Assembly: GCF_001013475.1 (NCBI RefSeq)
Contig: NZ_JZEF01000003.1
Span: forward strand, 774,956 to 838,955
Direction: 5' to 3'
From: Xanthomonas arboricola pv. juglandis
GTDB taxonomy: Bacteria > Pseudomonadota > Gammaproteobacteria > Xanthomonadales > Xanthomonadaceae
DNA: 64,000 bases
This document shows, piece after piece, positions 63,638-64,000 of this stretch. The translations under genes and the position numbers were made by a program. Position 1 is the stretch's first letter. The number at the start of each line of letters is the position of its first letter. The notes below the pieces were generated by a model that was not told the origin of the DNA, searched no databases, and saw only the letters and a list, made by a program, of their open reading frames with translations.

Positions 63638-64000
63638 ATGGAGACACGTTTTCTCGGCCGTTCCGGTTTCAAGGTGCCGGTGCTCGGTCTAGGGGCCGGT
63701 ACCTTTGGCGGCAAGGGGCCGCTGTTTTCTGCATGGGGCGATACCGATGTCGCGCAGGCGCAGCGCATGATCGATCTGTGCCTGGAGGCGGGCCTGAACC
63801 TGTTCGACACCGCCGATGTGTATTCGGACGGCGCCTCTGAAGAGATTCTCGGCCAGGCGCTGCAGGGCCGCCGCGATCAGGTGATCCTCTCGACCAAGAC
63901 CGGCCTGCGCCTGGGCGATGGGCCCAACGACGCCGGTGCCTCGCGCTTCCGTCTGTTGCGCGCGGTGGATGCCTCGTTGCGACGTCTGCGCACCGACTAT
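63638..64000 (+). CDS. Aldo/keto reductase, 5' part (runs off the window)
   Basis: The first 121 codons of an NADPH-dependent oxidoreductase. The opening METRFLGRSGFKVPVLGLGAGTFGG, the catalytic pair in NLFDTADVYSDGASEE (Asp and Tyr) and STKTGLRLG (Lys) are the aldo/keto reductase landmarks, closest to the voltage-channel-beta/YajO-like subgroup. AAGGAG lies 9 bases before ATG 63638. It is on the same strand as the MFS gene, 152 bases after it. The C-terminal part, including most of the cofactor site, lies beyond the window. Confidence 0.92.
   Translation, partial: METRFLGRSGFKVPVLGLGAGTFGGKGPLFSAWGDTDVAQAQRMIDLCLEAGLNLFDTADVYSDGASEEILGQALQGRRDQVILSTKTGLRLGDGPNDAGASRFRLLRAVDASLRRLRTDY

Overview
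The window is high-GC proteobacterial chromosome and looks like a Xanthomonas (Lysobacterales). Three things point there. First, there is a lipase with a C-terminal XVIPCD, the recruitment domain for the antibacterial type IV secretion system of Xanthomonas and relatives, next to a putative immunity lipoprotein. Second, there are GTAG-type REP palindromes. Third, several copies of a structured intergenic repeat are scattered through the gaps between genes. The species cannot be fixed from the sequence alone. No rRNA, tRNA, prophage, transposase or CRISPR array was seen.

Layout. 0-6.3 kb: a periplasmic aldehyde oxidoreductase operon (paoABC plus an XdhC-type Moco-insertion chaperone), then a MocA-like cytidylyltransferase after a 0.7-kb gene-free gap. 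6.3-11.6 kb: two small ORFs, a DUF819 membrane protein, the XVIPCD lipase/ankyrin lipoprotein pair (minus strand) and a HAD hydrolase. 11.6-12.1 kb: repeats. 12.1-14.5 kb: cstA with its YbdD partner. 14.6-24.2 kb: two pirins around an OsmC protein, endonuclease V, gpmA, an M13 metallopeptidase lipoprotein and a phospholipase-D family protein. 24.3-32.6 kb: a chemosensory operon on the minus strand (STAS, cheA, a receptor with HAMP-like repeats, cheW, a REC-EAL protein, cheR, cheB) with no stand-alone cheY. 33.1-36.6 kb: mfd. 36.6-37.5 kb: a second repeat cluster. 37.5-44.2 kb: a GNAT protein, rlmJ, creBC, a papain-like protease and creD, with a CreB-like box in front of creD.

44.2-49.5 kb: an ORF broken by an amber codon, a GNAT protein, a nitrilase-family hydrolase, a DUF3616 protein, gltX and zur. 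49.6-56.9 kb: an RND tripartite efflux operon between two TetR genes. 56.9-58.3 kb: a tandem array of about 146-bp units built from REP palindromes and the 3' tail of the adjoining lysR gene; that lysR carries two compensating frameshifts. 58.5-64 kb: a cupin, an AraC regulator, a small ORF, a third repeat cluster, a LysR/MFS divergent pair, and an aldo/keto reductase cut by the window end.

The most notable items are the probable effector/immunity pair, the two-subtype structured repeat whose arms co-vary, the lysR-tail tandem array, the chemosensory operon whose only non-CheB receiver is fused to a c-di-GMP phosphodiesterase domain, and the CreB-like box at creD.
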